Notes: generated from the letters alone by a model not told the origin. A stretch of 64,000 bases of DNA from Flavobacteriales bacterium (GCA_020635495.1 JACJZQ010000009.1:98080-162079); one strand, 5' to 3'. Numbered from the stretch's first letter, positions 49,892 to 58,970 are shown. Program-made: numbers and translations.

Positions 49892-52439
49892 ATTCCACCA
49901 GAGGAATCTTGAGCTGCTTGCTGAATGATTCTCCTTCAACCGAAAGAATGTAAAGTCCTCTTGCTAAGGAATTGGTCTCAAAACTGGTCTGAAGCACCTG
50001 TTGGTGGTAGCTGTTTCTCATAACCGCTTTGCCATCAATGGTGTAAAGAACAACATCAAATTGTTCTGCATTCGGTAAGCTGAGTTTGATGTTCAGATCA
50101 TTGGTTGCAGGAACAGGATACGCCTCAAACAGAACCTGTTCTGTGCGCTCATCTATGGTGGTGTAATCCACATCAAAAACGGCAATGAGCGTGTCTGCAC
50201 CCATCACCGTAACAGAAGCTTCAATACTATCAGAATGCGGGAAGATGATGTTCCCAGCGGTCGACTCCCAATGAGAGAACTCCGCGTTAATATTCGGGTT
50301 TATCAGCCTTGCATCAAGCAGGTTATCCATGTTGCCGAAATAGGAACCCGTCCAAGGTAGATTCGGGTGCCAAAGCGTGTTGAGTTTTACCTCCGCCACG
50401 TTTGGAGGATAGCACATTACCGTCACATCAAATGGTCCGGTAATGTCATAGCAGCCCACCATTCCTTCCCCAAGAAAAGTACATCGTGTTTCAATGAAAT
50501 CGCGCATTTCCTGCACATTGCCTTCCCATTCTGTCATGGTTCCGCCCCAACGCTGAATGTGTCTTGGCATTTCTGGAGCTATGACCGCTACCATGCTGTC
50601 AAACGTTGCCAACATATTATCGCAAGAGAAAATGGTGTTCATATGATCCGCGTAGCGCGAGTAGTACAACTGTTCAAAATCTGGGTTTTCATCCAGTAGT
50701 TTGAGGAAGATCTGTTCGTGCTTACCATCATCCTCTCCGCCCCACCAGCCCCAATTATCAAGAAAATCCGCGATGTCCTCAATATCGCAAGCGTCTGCAT
50801 CTGGTTGCGTACTCGGAACGCCTGAATAGTTGATGTAATAATCGAACGTGGCGTCCAGGTCCCAGACCATGTAGCCCCAGCCTTTGTGGTTTCCATCGGG
50901 GTTGAGCCCTCGCCACCATGCCGTGTTATAATTCAGCCAATCTGAGGCGACCACGTTGAGGTTGGTTACCATGTAATCAATGAGGCTGTTGAATTGAATA
51001 CCATCATCTGCTATCTGGTAATTGGCCGGAACGCTCATATCGTTGTTCAGGATGAAATCGCGCAGCACGCCCCAATCATCAAAAGCCTGCTGGCCTCCGT
51101 ACTCCGCTTCGGTATTTCCCCAAGTTGACAGCCACTGTATCTCATACTTGTCCTGATCGTAGTTATGCTCTGTATAGTCGTGGTCGTTCGGCTTTTCACG
51201 CAATGCGTAAACACCCCAATACTGACCATTCAGAAAAACGATGGCCCGTTCCACCGCTCGTACATCCAGTTTCATTCCGCCATTCCGGGCTAACGTATGC
51301 ACATACTCATCTCTTGTGTGGCAGCCGCCATCGTGCACATTATTCGGGTTGGCTGGAACGTTATCTGCTGGATAATTATCGTCTCCAGATGCGCGCAGAA
51401 TAATGCGCTGATATTCATCCCTATCCGTCCTGCTGAAAATGGTGTCTTCCAATGCGGCACTGTATCCCATTTCATCTCTACTTATCCAATCCAAGCTTCG
51501 CTGAAAATTGACCCACGAATCCTGACCATGGCTGTTCAATTCACCGTAAGAAACGGTGGTTCTCTCGCCAAAAACATTGAAGTACTCGGCTGAGCCGTGA
51601 GGACGAAGACCTTGATTTCCATTAGCAAGATCAATTACTTCATCAGCCGCAACGGAGAATACAGGAAGTGTAAAATTCTCGTTGATCAAATAGGTGTTGA
51701 ATTCTACCAAACTTGGCAGAACATTGGCATCATTGCTGAAAGAACGTAGCTTCAAAACCTGTGTTGATGACACAACCAAAGCTCCTGGAAACACGGGAGA
51801 ACTTGTTGTAGGAAGCGTTCCATCTGTGGTATACCGAACCGTAGCATTTGCCGGGTTATTGGCCAACTGAACACCCACAGAACCGCTGTAAAAACCACCT
51901 GTAACATTTACCTGGGGCTTCTGCGCATATCCAGACCTATGACCGTTGGAACCATTCGAGGCTCCGGGAGTCGGGGTAATATCCACCACCCAACTGGAAC
52001 CTCCGTTTATGTCTCTACAATGCGAATGTCCCAATTGCGTAATGCCCACCGGGATATTATTAATAGCAATCGTGTCCGGGTCAGAGAAAACAACCTCCTC
52101 GGTTCCTTTGGTCTGATTGAGCTTGAAGCTTGTGTGGTACTCGCCTCCGGAAACCTCATCTCTACCATCGCACCAAAAGACCATATAGCCGTTACCGGGA
52201 ATTGTTGTTCCTGCCGGAATCTGATACTTATCCCGATTATTCTCACTGTCTGAAAGGAAATAACCGCCAATGTTTACGGGCATTCCAGAAGTGTTGTACA
52301 ACTCTATCCAGTCTTCGTAATTGTTGTAGTTATCTGTAAACTGGTTGAGGTTGGAGGCCGAAAACTCATTTACCACCACTTGAGCCGAAACACTTACTGT
52401 TGCCAGTAAACCTAAGCCGAAGAGTATAATTCTTTTCAT
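49890..52439 (-). CDS. Lamin-tail and CotH-domain protein with T9SS type A sorting domain
   Basis: 849 residues from ATG 52439 (MKRIILFGLGLLATVSVSAQ signal peptide; upstream ATGs add only polar residues). A lamin tail domain covers about residues 20-145 (VVNEFSASNLNQFTDNYNNY ... DWIELYNTSG). A chitobiase/Fn3-like unit follows (GSVGVQLANNPANATVRYTT). A CotH kinase-like domain at about 290-650 has DGGCHTRDEYVHTLARNG, VFLNGQYWGVYALREKPN and YMVWDLDATFDYY. The type A domain is at the end (EAYPVPATNDLNIKL). CotH of Bacillus phosphorylates spore-coat proteins; whether this exported version has ATP outside the cell to use is unclear. Confidence 0.87.
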   Translation of the reverse strand: MKRIILFGLGLLATVSVSAQVVVNEFSASNLNQFTDNYNNYEDWIELYNTSGMPVNIGGYFLSDSENNRDKYQIPAGTTIPGNGYMVFWCDGRDEVSGGEYHTSFKLNQTKGTEEVVFSDPDTIAINNIPVGITQLGHSHCRDINGGSSWVVDITPTPGASNGSNGHRSGYAQKPQVNVTGGFYSGSVGVQLANNPANATVRYTTDGTLPTTSSPVFPGALVVSSTQVLKLRSFSNDANVLPSLVEFNTYLINENFTLPVFSVAADEVIDLANGNQGLRPHGSAEYFNVFGERTTVSYGELNSHGQDSWVNFQRSLDWISRDEMGYSAALEDTIFSRTDRDEYQRIILRASGDDNYPADNVPANPNNVHDGGCHTRDEYVHTLARNGGMKLDVRAVERAIVFLNGQYWGVYALREKPNDHDYTEHNYDQDKYEIQWLSTWGNTEAEYGGQQAFDDWGVLRDFILNNDMSVPANYQIADDGIQFNSLIDYMVTNLNVVASDWLNYNTAWWRGLNPDGNHKGWGYMVWDLDATFDYYINYSGVPSTQPDADACDIEDIADFLDNWGWWGGEDDGKHEQIFLKLLDENPDFEQLYYSRYADHMNTIFSCDNMLATFDSMVAVIAPEMPRHIQRWGGTMTEWEGNVQEMRDFIETRCTFLGEGMVGCYDITGPFDVTVMCYPPNVAEVKLNTLWHPNLPWTGSYFGNMDNLLDARLINPNINAEFSHWESTAGNIIFPHSDSIEASVTVMGADTLIAVFDVDYTTIDERTEQVLFEAYPVPATNDLNIKLSLPNAEQFDVVLYTIDGKAVMRNSYHQQVLQTSFETNSLARGLYILSVEGESFSKQLKIPLVE

Positions 52440-52536
52440 AAGAGACATTTTAAGCAAGATAGCTTAAATGTTAAGCCAACCTTAACTAAGACTCCTTGAA
52501 GATGATTGAGTTGTCGGATAAAGAACGGTTTTGCGC

Positions 52537-52550
52537 TGACCATTTGGTCA
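52537..52550. promoter_or_regulatory. Candidate TetR operator 1
   Basis: TGACCATTTGGTCA: exact 5-base arms TGACC/GGTCA around four bases. A second copy starts exactly 40 bases downstream. It lies in the divergent gap between the CotH gene and the TetR operon, so it could control either side. Confidence 0.65.
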
Positions 52551-52576
52551 ATTAAAAAAATTACCATTCCTTTGAC

Positions 52577-52590
52577 TGACCGATTGGTCA
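52577..52590. promoter_or_regulatory. Candidate TetR operator 2
   Basis: TGACCGATTGGTCA, the same TGACC-N4-GGTCA palindrome as at 52537-52550, ending 10 bases before the ATG of the 57-residue ORF. The 26 bases between the two sites include TTACCATTCCTTTG and may hold the promoter. The arrangement suggests autorepression by the TetR protein encoded just downstream. Confidence 0.68.
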
Positions 52591-52600
52591 ACCAATAACA

Positions 52601-52774
52601 ATGATTGGAACCACAGACACCATCCAAGTCGAAAAACTGAGCAACATCCATATCAACGAAACTGAAAATGGCTTCGTTGTTGCTCTCACGGACCAAGAAG
52701 GATTTGAAATTGTAAGAGGCTTTGGTGATACGGTAACCAAGGCATTGAACGACATGCACGGCAACCTGATATAA
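52601..52774 (+). CDS. Small protein of 57 residues ahead of tetR
   Basis: ATG 52601 to TAA 52772-52774. The sequence starts MIGTTDTIQVEKLSNIHINE, continues NGFVVALTDQEGFEIVRGFG and ends DMHGNLI. It is acidic, with alternating strands and one helix, and has no signal peptide. The stop overlaps the ATG of the tetR gene (TAATG), so translation is probably coupled. It lies immediately behind candidate operator 2. I do not recognise the family; a small regulatory partner or a leader peptide are possibilities. Confidence 0.65.
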   Translation: MIGTTDTIQVEKLSNIHINETENGFVVALTDQEGFEIVRGFGDTVTKALNDMHGNLI

Positions 52775-53349
52775 TGGCACCACGGTCTCCAGAACAATTT
52801 GCAGAGATACGCGAAGTGCGAAGGCATCAGATACTGGATGCAGCACTTCATGTATTTGCCGAAGACAGCTATCATGGTTCGTCCATTGCAGCGGTTGCCA
52901 AACGTGCTAAGGTGAGCAAGGGGCTTATTTACAATTACTTCAAAAGCAAGGAGGAACTTCTTCTAACGCTGATCACCGACCTTTTTGATGAGGCGATGGA
53001 ACTGATGGATGTCGACCCAGAGGTTCCGCTCACACATGAAAAGTTCATTGATGTCATTCACAAAAGCGTGGATGTTTCGGTACAGAATCCGCAACGTTGG
53101 AAGTTGTACATGTCGTTGTCATTCCAACCAGACGTAACGCCTCTATTGATGGAAAAAATGCTGCCGCGCATCCAACCTTTCATGATACAGATGAACAATT
53201 ATTTCATGGAACGCGGCCACCAAGACCCGATAACCATGATGCGTTACTACTCTGCCGTAATGGACGGAGTGCAGCTACACATACTGATGGATCCACAGAA
53301 TTTCCCTGTGGACAAAGTGAAACAAATGATGATAGACCAATTTGCTTAA
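52774..53349 (+). CDS. TetR/AcrR-family transcriptional regulator
   Basis: 191 residues. The N-terminal helix-turn-helix covers about residues 14-60: RRHQILDAALHVFAEDSYHG, SSIAAVAKRAKVSKGLIYNY and FKSKEELLLTLI, the typical TetR pattern. The all-helical C-terminal domain would bind a hydrophobic ligand (RMHFPVD-like end not specific). The ATG overlaps the stop of the small upstream ORF. It probably represses its own operon through the two palindromes at 52537 and 52577; a membrane lipid or toxic compound could be the inducer given the transport genes downstream. The LolA-like gene starts 3 bases after its stop. Confidence 0.93.
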   Translation: MAPRSPEQFAEIREVRRHQILDAALHVFAEDSYHGSSIAAVAKRAKVSKGLIYNYFKSKEELLLTLITDLFDEAMELMDVDPEVPLTHEKFIDVIHKSVDVSVQNPQRWKLYMSLSFQPDVTPLLMEKMLPRIQPFMIQMNNYFMERGHQDPITMMRYYSAVMDGVQLHILMDPQNFPVDKVKQMMIDQFA

Positions 53350-53352
53350 AAC

Positions 53353-54093
53353 ATGAAGAAATTACTGATCATACCACTCCTTTTAATCGGCTTCTTGACC
53401 AATGCCCAAACGGCCAGAGAGATCATTGAAAAAGCCGATGAATTGACCCGCGGACTTTCCTCGCAAGGCGAAATGACCATGCAGATAGTCCGCCCAAAAT
53501 GGACGCGCGAGATGTCATTGAAAAGCTGGACGATGGGAACTGAATACAGCCTCATCCTGATAACAGCACCCGCCAAGGAAAAAGGAACGGTTTTCCTAAA
53601 GAGAGAGAAAGAGATTTGGAATTGGGTACCATCTATTGAACGCACGGTTAAGCTTCCACCTAGTATGATGATGCAGAGTTGGATGGGTACGGACCTTACT
53701 AATGATGACCTCGTGAAAGAGTCATCCATTGTGGAAGATTACACCCACGAAATTGAAAAAGACACGGTAATTGACGGGCGCGAATGTTGGAAACTCATCC
53801 TTACCGCTAAACCAGATGCGCCTGTGGTTTGGGGCAGCATCAACGCATTTGTAGACAAGCAGAATTATATCCAAATGCGCAGCGAGTTCTATGATGAAGA
53901 CGGATTTCTTGTGAATGTTTTCACCGCGTCAGACATTAAAGAAATGGGTGGCAGAACCTTGGCTGGTAGATTGGAGATCATCCCCGTTGACAAGGAAGGA
54001 CACAAAACGGTCATCATTCAAAATGACATCCAATTCAATACTGGCATTGAGAAGGATTTCTTCACAACCAACCAAATGAAAAGGCTTAAATAG
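53353..54093 (+). CDS. LolA-like outer-membrane lipoprotein-sorting protein
   Basis: A 246-residue periplasmic protein with the signal peptide MKKLLIIPLLLIGFLTNAQ. The mature part has TAREIIEKADELTRGLSSQG, EMTMQIVRPKWTREMSLKSW, NWVPSIERTVKLPPSMMMQS, WMGTDLTNDDLVKESS and, near the end, LEIIPVDKEGHKTVI, a set of patterns found in the outer membrane lipoprotein-sorting family. The fold should be an open beta half-barrel that shields lipid chains. It is encoded between the regulator and the first permease gene, 3 bases from each, so it is probably the periplasmic carrier for the transporter encoded downstream. Confidence 0.9.
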   Translation: MKKLLIIPLLLIGFLTNAQTAREIIEKADELTRGLSSQGEMTMQIVRPKWTREMSLKSWTMGTEYSLILITAPAKEKGTVFLKREKEIWNWVPSIERTVKLPPSMMMQSWMGTDLTNDDLVKESSIVEDYTHEIEKDTVIDGRECWKLILTAKPDAPVVWGSINAFVDKQNYIQMRSEFYDEDGFLVNVFTASDIKEMGGRTLAGRLEIIPVDKEGHKTVIIQNDIQFNTGIEKDFFTTNQMKRLK

Positions 54094-54096
54094 AGC

Positions 54097-55314
54097 ATGC
54101 TGCTAACACTTGCATGGCGAAACCTTTGGCGCAACAAGCGCAGAACGGCAATTACCGTTGCTTCGGTGTTTCTGGCTGTGTTCTTTGCCGTATTCTTGCG
54201 TAGCATGCAGCTGGGCGCATATGCGAAGTGGACTGACAGCATTGTTCGGTTCTACTCAGGCCATGTTCAAGTTCACGCTAATGGGTTTTGGGACGACCAA
54301 ACATTGGATAACAGCTTCCATTTGGATGACCCTCAACTCGACCTAATAGCCGACCAACCTCATGTTCAATTGACCGCCAAACGGCTAGAGGGTTTCGCCC
54401 TTTCATCAGTAGGTGATCTTACAAAAGGCGTATTGCTTGTGGGTGTTCAACCCCAAGTGGAAAACGAACTGATGGAGTTGGACGATAAGATTCGTGCAGG
54501 TAAGCTGATTTCAGATGATGACAGGTCGGTGATGGTGGGCGAGGAACTGGCCAAGAACCTGAACCTTTCAGTCGGAGATACACTGGTTTTCCTCTCGCAA
54601 GGATACCATGGGGTGAGTGCTGCTGGCAAATATCCTGTTGCGGCCATTGTGCGGTTTACCGCCATGATCCTGAACGAAACAGCGGTCATGCTTCCACTTA
54701 AAGAAGCGCAATACTTCTTCGGTGCAGAAAGGATGGCCACTTCCATTGCGGTAATTGTTGACCGCCCAGGTAAAATCCCACATCTGGTCAAAAATCTTCA
54801 ATCCAAACTAGACACGTCCAAATACGAAGTGATGGACTGGGAAACGGCCATGCCAGAATTGGTTCAAGCCATTCAGGCCGATAGTGCCGGTGGTGTCATT
54901 ATGCTTATGGTGCTTTACATGATTGTCACATTCGGGATGTTCGGAACTGTGCTTATGCTCATTCAAGAACGAGCGTATGAATTCGGTGTCTTGCTTTCTA
55001 TTGGAATGTCTCGCTTACGCATTTGGACTGTTGTTTTCTTCGAAGGAGTTATGACAACCGCTCTAGGCGCCATTTTGGGAGTAATCGGTGTATATCCACT
55101 TGTGCTGTACTTCCATCACAACCCTTACGAATTCACAGGCCCAGCTGCAGACACCATGCGCGAGCAAGGTTGGGAACCTGTTCTCCCCGCTTCGCTCGAC
55201 CCATCCATTGCCATTACCCACATGCTCATCATAATGGTCATTTCAATCTTGATCACCGCCTATCCATTGTACGTAATCGGTAAATTGAAACCCGTGGAAG
55301 CAAGAAGAACCTGA
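54097..55314 (+). CDS. FtsX/LolC-type ABC transporter permease 1
   Basis: 405 residues. The start LLTLAWRNLWRNKRRTAITV leads into the first membrane helix. A periplasmic MacB-like domain follows (ARSMQ to about residue 260, including SHGYHG-like GYHGVSAAGKYPV). Three C-terminal helices with MLMVLYMIVTFGMFGTVLML, ERAYEFGVLLSIGMSRLR and VISILITAYPLYVIGKLKPV complete the 1+3 layout of LolC/LolE and MacB permeases. The first and second permeases share GGHVQVH/GFWDDQTLDN-like segments and are clear paralogues. It is separated from permease 2 by one base. Substrate unknown; lipoprotein or lipid release to the LolA-like protein is inferred. Confidence 0.9.
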   Translation: MLLTLAWRNLWRNKRRTAITVASVFLAVFFAVFLRSMQLGAYAKWTDSIVRFYSGHVQVHANGFWDDQTLDNSFHLDDPQLDLIADQPHVQLTAKRLEGFALSSVGDLTKGVLLVGVQPQVENELMELDDKIRAGKLISDDDRSVMVGEELAKNLNLSVGDTLVFLSQGYHGVSAAGKYPVAAIVRFTAMILNETAVMLPLKEAQYFFGAERMATSIAVIVDRPGKIPHLVKNLQSKLDTSKYEVMDWETAMPELVQAIQADSAGGVIMLMVLYMIVTFGMFGTVLMLIQERAYEFGVLLSIGMSRLRIWTVVFFEGVMTTALGAILGVIGVYPLVLYFHHNPYEFTGPAADTMREQGWEPVLPASLDPSIAITHMLIIMVISILITAYPLYVIGKLKPVEARRT

Positions 55315-55315
55315 T

Positions 55316-56533
55316 ATGCTACTAAAACTCGCTTGGCGGAACATATGGAGAAATAAGCGGAGAACCGCAATCACGCTTACATCAGTGATGATGGCCGTAT
55401 TTCTTTCCAACTGGATGATCAGCATCAACGAAGGTGTTTTCGGCAATATGCTCGACAACATGACCAAGGCGTTTTTGGGCCATGTGCAGATACATCAGAA
55501 GGGTTTCTGGGATGAACCCATGTTGGATAACGCCATGGCTGAAGATGCTGAACTGGAAGCGGTCGCTCTTTCCTCACGACACGTAACTGCAATTACCCCA
55601 CGATTGGAAAGTTTCGGGTTGGCCTCTTTCGAGAAACAGACCAAGCCAACTCAGGTCATTGGGGTTGATCCTGAAAAGGAAAAAGACCTGATGAATTTGG
55701 AGAAACATCTTTACTCAGGCCGCACCATCGCAATGGATGATAAAGGCATCATGCTTGGGTACAAATTGACCGAATTTCTCGGTCTCGAACTTGGCGATAC
55801 GCTGGTCATCATCGGGCAAGGTTATCATGGCATTAGCGCTGCAGGCAAGTACGAGGTGGTCGGCACGCTCAAGTTGCCATCGCCTGGTCTCAACAGGAAC
55901 ATCGTCATCATGCCTCTTCCATTGGCGCAGTATCTCTACTCAGCTGAAAACATGCTGACGGGTTATACGCTGGTGGTGGATGATACCGACAGGCCAGAGA
56001 AAGCCACAGCCGACATTATCCCCAAGGTGGACACCGCAATTCACGAGGTATTGACATGGCCAGAACTGCTACCAGAGCTCATTCAAATGCGCACCACCAA
56101 AGTGGCAGGTTCATTCATTTACATTGGTATTCTGTATCTGATTGCGGGCTTTGGCATTTTCGCCACCATTCTGATGATGATGGCGGAACGTTCATACGAG
56201 TTCGGAATAATGCTTTCCGTTGGGATGTCGCGCCTTCGGATGACAGCCATGATGGTCATCGAAACACTGTTGATCACCATGCTTGGAATTTTACTGGGCA
56301 CGATGGTTTCATACCCACTTCTGTACTACATGAAGGTGAACCCGATTCCGCTCACGGGCAAAATGGTAGACGCCTATGAGGAAATGGGCATCGAACCGCT
56401 TATCATGACCTCAACGGCACCACATATTCTAATTGATAACGCATTGATACTGTTTGTCATTTCATGCCTCATTGCGCTGTATCCGATCTACGTGATACGA
56501 AAAATGAACCCTGTCAAAGCCATGCATAAATAA
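55316..56533 (+). CDS. FtsX/LolC-type ABC transporter permease 2
   Basis: 405 residues, a close paralogue of permease 1: LLKLAWRNIWRNKRRTAITL at the start, the periplasmic domain with GFWDEPMLDNAMAEDAELEA and GQGYHGISAAGKYEVVGTLK, then the C-terminal helices with YIGILYLIAGFGIFATILMM, ERSYEFGIMLSVGMSRLRMT and a tail ending YPIYVIRKMNPVKAMHK. The near-equal length and conserved GYHGISAAGKY segment suggest it pairs with permease 1 or replaces it in a heteromeric complex. Its stop is followed by a four-helix-bundle cassette that separates it from permease 3. Confidence 0.9.
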   Translation: MLLKLAWRNIWRNKRRTAITLTSVMMAVFLSNWMISINEGVFGNMLDNMTKAFLGHVQIHQKGFWDEPMLDNAMAEDAELEAVALSSRHVTAITPRLESFGLASFEKQTKPTQVIGVDPEKEKDLMNLEKHLYSGRTIAMDDKGIMLGYKLTEFLGLELGDTLVIIGQGYHGISAAGKYEVVGTLKLPSPGLNRNIVIMPLPLAQYLYSAENMLTGYTLVVDDTDRPEKATADIIPKVDTAIHEVLTWPELLPELIQMRTTKVAGSFIYIGILYLIAGFGIFATILMMMAERSYEFGIMLSVGMSRLRMTAMMVIETLLITMLGILLGTMVSYPLLYYMKVNPIPLTGKMVDAYEEMGIEPLIMTSTAPHILIDNALILFVISCLIALYPIYVIRKMNPVKAMHK

Positions 56534-57036
56534 GCTGTGAGGAATGAGCAATCAGGTTTGAGCAAAGAGCCATGAGAAACTTTAGAACATTAGAAGTTTG
56601 GAAGAAGGGGATGGAAATCCTCAAACTCACCTATGCCGTTACCAATGAGCTTCCTGAAAAGGAAATGTTCGGGTTGGTTTCTCAGATGAACCGGGCTGCC
56701 GTTTCAATCTCGTCAAATGTGGCTGAAGGGGCGTCTCGTTCATCACAAAAAGACTTTAGAAGGTTCTTGGAGATTGCTCTAGGTTCTTGCTTCGAACGTG
56801 AGACACAACTCATTGCCGCGCGGGAACTGAACCTGCTAAGTAGTAATGCGTGCTCCGAATTGCTTGGGGCAATTGATGAAGAACAGAAAATGCTGATTGC
56901 TTTCATGAAGAAATTGAACTAATTCAAGAATGAAGCCACTTGAAATAACATTAGAATTAGGAATGAACAAAAGCTTCGGCACAGCGAGTTTGCCCATAGC
57001 TCATAGCTCATTCCTCAAACCTCAAAGCTTATTACT
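56534..57036. mobile_element. Putative four-helix-bundle cassette with inverted flanking words
   Basis: The cassette begins right after the permease 2 stop and ends at the permease 3 start. The left flank has GAGGAATGAGC (56539-56549) and GGTTTGAG (56555-56562). The right flank has their reverse complements GCTCATTCCTC (57006-57016) and CTCAAACC (57014-57021), plus the repeated words ATAGCTC/ATAGCTC. It holds a single small gene. No transposase and no clear target duplication were seen, so mobility is an inference. Confidence 0.5.
56572..56922 (+). CDS. Four-helix-bundle protein (23S rRNA intervening-sequence family)
   Basis: 116 residues: RNFRTLEVWKKGMEILKLTY, VTNELPEKEMFGLVSQMNRA, AVSISSNVAEGASRSSQKDF and RRFLEIALGSCFERETQLIA. 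This is the well-known four-helix-bundle family first seen in rRNA intervening sequences (S23). Members form oligomeric helical bundles; their function is unclear. It interrupts the ABC operon between permeases 2 and 3 and is flanked by short inverted words, while the transporter genes read like one unit, so it is probably a later insertion. In-frame reading on the same strand may let transcription pass through. Confidence 0.92.
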   Translation: MRNFRTLEVWKKGMEILKLTYAVTNELPEKEMFGLVSQMNRAAVSISSNVAEGASRSSQKDFRRFLEIALGSCFERETQLIAARELNLLSSNACSELLGAIDEEQKMLIAFMKKLN

Positions 57037-58251
57037 ATGCTAATAAAAATCGCTTGGAGAAATGTTTGGCGGAATACGCTCAGAAGTAGCGTGGTCATCA
57101 CCTCAATTGCCATGGGAATTTGGGCGGGATTGTTCGTCATCAGCGTTTCGGCCGGACTGAACGACCAGCGCACCAAAGACGCGCTCGACACCTACATTTC
57201 GCACATCCAAATTCACAATCCAGAGTTTGTGAAAGACAAGAACGTAGAGTACCGAATTGATGACATCGACCAGGTGAAATCCGTGTTGGAAAATACGCCC
57301 GAGGTCAAGGCATTTTCAGAGCGCGTAATTCTTGGCGGAATGGTTTCTTCATCTGCTGGCGGCTTCGGTGCCATGATAACAGCTGTGGTTCCCGAACACG
57401 AAATGGAAGTCTCAACCATGCATACAAAAATTGTTGAAGGTGCCTACTTCGAAGGCATCGACAAAAACCCCATCGTTATCGGTAAAAAACTCGCAGAAAA
57501 ACTGAAGATCGGACAGCGCAAGAAAATCGTTCTCACCTTCCAGAAAGACAATGGCGATATCGTTGCAGGAGCGTTCCGCGTTGCAGGAATTTACAAGACC
57601 TCAAATGCCAAAGCTGATGAAGCAAGTGTGTTCATTCGGGCCTCAGACGCCAACCGATTGCTGGAAGAAAGTGCAGGTTTTCATGAAGTGGCCATTTTGG
57701 TGAACGACCTTGAAACCGTTGATCAGACAACCGAAAAACTCAGTGCTGAACTGAGCAATTTGAAAGTTCAAAGCTGGCGCGATGTAGCGCCAGACCTCGG
57801 TTACGCAGACGAAATGATGATGCAGATGCTGTACATCATCATCGCCATAATTCTACTGGCACTTTCCTTTGGAATTGTAAACACCATGCTGATGGCCGTT
57901 CTGGAACGCAAGCGCGAATTGGGCATGCTCATGTCTGTTGGGATGAACAAGACTAAAGTGTTCTTCATGATTGTGGTGGAAACCGTGTTCATCTCTTTGG
58001 TAGGCGGACCGCTTGGAGTGGTGTTAGGCTATCTCACGGTACAATATTTCGGCATGCAGGGCATCGACCTTTCCATTGTTGGTAAAGGGTTGGAAGAGTT
58101 CGGTATATCCACTACTATCTATCCAAGTCTCGAACCGAATTTCTATTTCAATGTGGCCATTATGGTAATCATTGCAGCCGTTCTCGCTTCCATCTATCCG
58201 GCTAGAAAGGCGTTGCAATTGAAACCAGCCGAAGCCGTCAGAGCCATCTAA
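57037..58251 (+). CDS. FtsX/LolC-type ABC transporter permease 3
   Basis: 404 residues with the 1+3 helix layout. The start LIKIAWRNVWRNTLRSSVVI leads into helix 1, a periplasmic domain follows (SHIQIHNPEFVKDKNVEYRI, AGGFGAMITAVVPEHEMEVS), and the C-terminal helices have MLYIIIAIILLALSFGIVNT, MLMAVLERKRELGMLMSVGM and YPARKALQLKPAEAVRAI. It is more diverged from permeases 1 and 2 than they are from each other and ends with the classic LKPAEAVR tail of LolC/MacB proteins. It is followed by the ATPase 23 bases downstream. Confidence 0.9.
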   Translation: MLIKIAWRNVWRNTLRSSVVITSIAMGIWAGLFVISVSAGLNDQRTKDALDTYISHIQIHNPEFVKDKNVEYRIDDIDQVKSVLENTPEVKAFSERVILGGMVSSSAGGFGAMITAVVPEHEMEVSTMHTKIVEGAYFEGIDKNPIVIGKKLAEKLKIGQRKKIVLTFQKDNGDIVAGAFRVAGIYKTSNAKADEASVFIRASDANRLLEESAGFHEVAILVNDLETVDQTTEKLSAELSNLKVQSWRDVAPDLGYADEMMMQMLYIIIAIILLALSFGIVNTMLMAVLERKRELGMLMSVGMNKTKVFFMIVVETVFISLVGGPLGVVLGYLTVQYFGMQGIDLSIVGKGLEEFGISTTIYPSLEPNFYFNVAIMVIIAAVLASIYPARKALQLKPAEAVRAI

Positions 58252-58274
58252 CATTAACCTGAAAAACAAACACC

Positions 58275-58970
58275 ATGAGTGCCGTAATAAAGACAGATAA
58301 TCTGAAGAAATACTACAATCCGGGCGAGGAGATTGAGGTCCGTGCGCTGGATGGAGTGACCATGGAAATTGAGCGGGGCGAGTTCACCGCCATCGTTGGA
58401 CCTTCGGGTTCGGGAAAGACCACGCTCCTGAATATTATTGGTGGATTGGATCACCAAACGGATGGAACCGCGCATATCGGTGATACCGAGATCACATCAT
58501 TGAGTGATAACCAATTGATTGACTTCCGATTGAATAACATCGGCTTCGTATTCCAAGCATATAATCTTATTCCAGTTCTCACGGCCGAGGAAAACGTTGA
58601 GTTTATCATGCTCTTACAGAAGCGCCCAAAAGAGGAGCGCCACGAACGTGCGATGGAATTATTGAACGCGGTAGGTCTTCAGGATAAAGTAGGAAACCGT
58701 CCTGGGGAGCTGAGTGGTGGTCAGCAACAGCGCGTGGCTGTTGCGCGAGCTTTGGCATCGAAACCACAGTTCGTATTGGCAGATGAGCCAACTGCCAATC
58801 TCGATAGTCAATCAACAGCCGATCTGTTGGACATCATGGCTGACCTCAATAAGAAGGAAAACATCACATTTCTATTCTCAACACACGATCAGCGCGTAAT
58901 TGATCGAGCTAGAAGGATCATTACACTCGAGGATGGGAAAATCATCTCAGACGAACGCCACGAACGGTGA
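58275..58970 (+). CDS. LolD/MacB-type ABC transporter ATP-binding protein
   Basis: A 231-residue cytosolic ATPase. The Walker A motif GPSGSGKTT is at residues 42-50, the Q-loop at VFQAYNLIPVLTAEENV, the signature at LSGGQQQRVAVARAL, Walker B at FVLADEPTANLDS, and the H-loop at STHDQRV. The sequence class is that of LolD, MacB and FtsE (export or lipoprotein-release ATPases). It would energise the three FtsX-type permeases encoded upstream. Its stop overlaps the start of the barrel gene by four bases (GTGA), indicating coupled expression. Confidence 0.96.
   Translation: MSAVIKTDNLKKYYNPGEEIEVRALDGVTMEIERGEFTAIVGPSGSGKTTLLNIIGGLDHQTDGTAHIGDTEITSLSDNQLIDFRLNNIGFVFQAYNLIPVLTAEENVEFIMLLQKRPKEERHERAMELLNAVGLQDKVGNRPGELSGGQQQRVAVARALASKPQFVLADEPTANLDSQSTADLLDIMADLNKKENITFLFSTHDQRVIDRARRIITLEDGKIISDERHER

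Noticed and set aside
49890..52439. Spore-coat function from the CotH domain
   Set aside because: The host is almost certainly a non-sporulating Bacteroidota member; CotH domains occur widely in secreted proteins, so only the domain is called.
52436..52846. 136-codon minus-strand frame across the TetR promoter region
   Set aside because: It overlaps the 57-residue ORF and the tetR start in antisense, covers both operators and lacks any recognisable feature.
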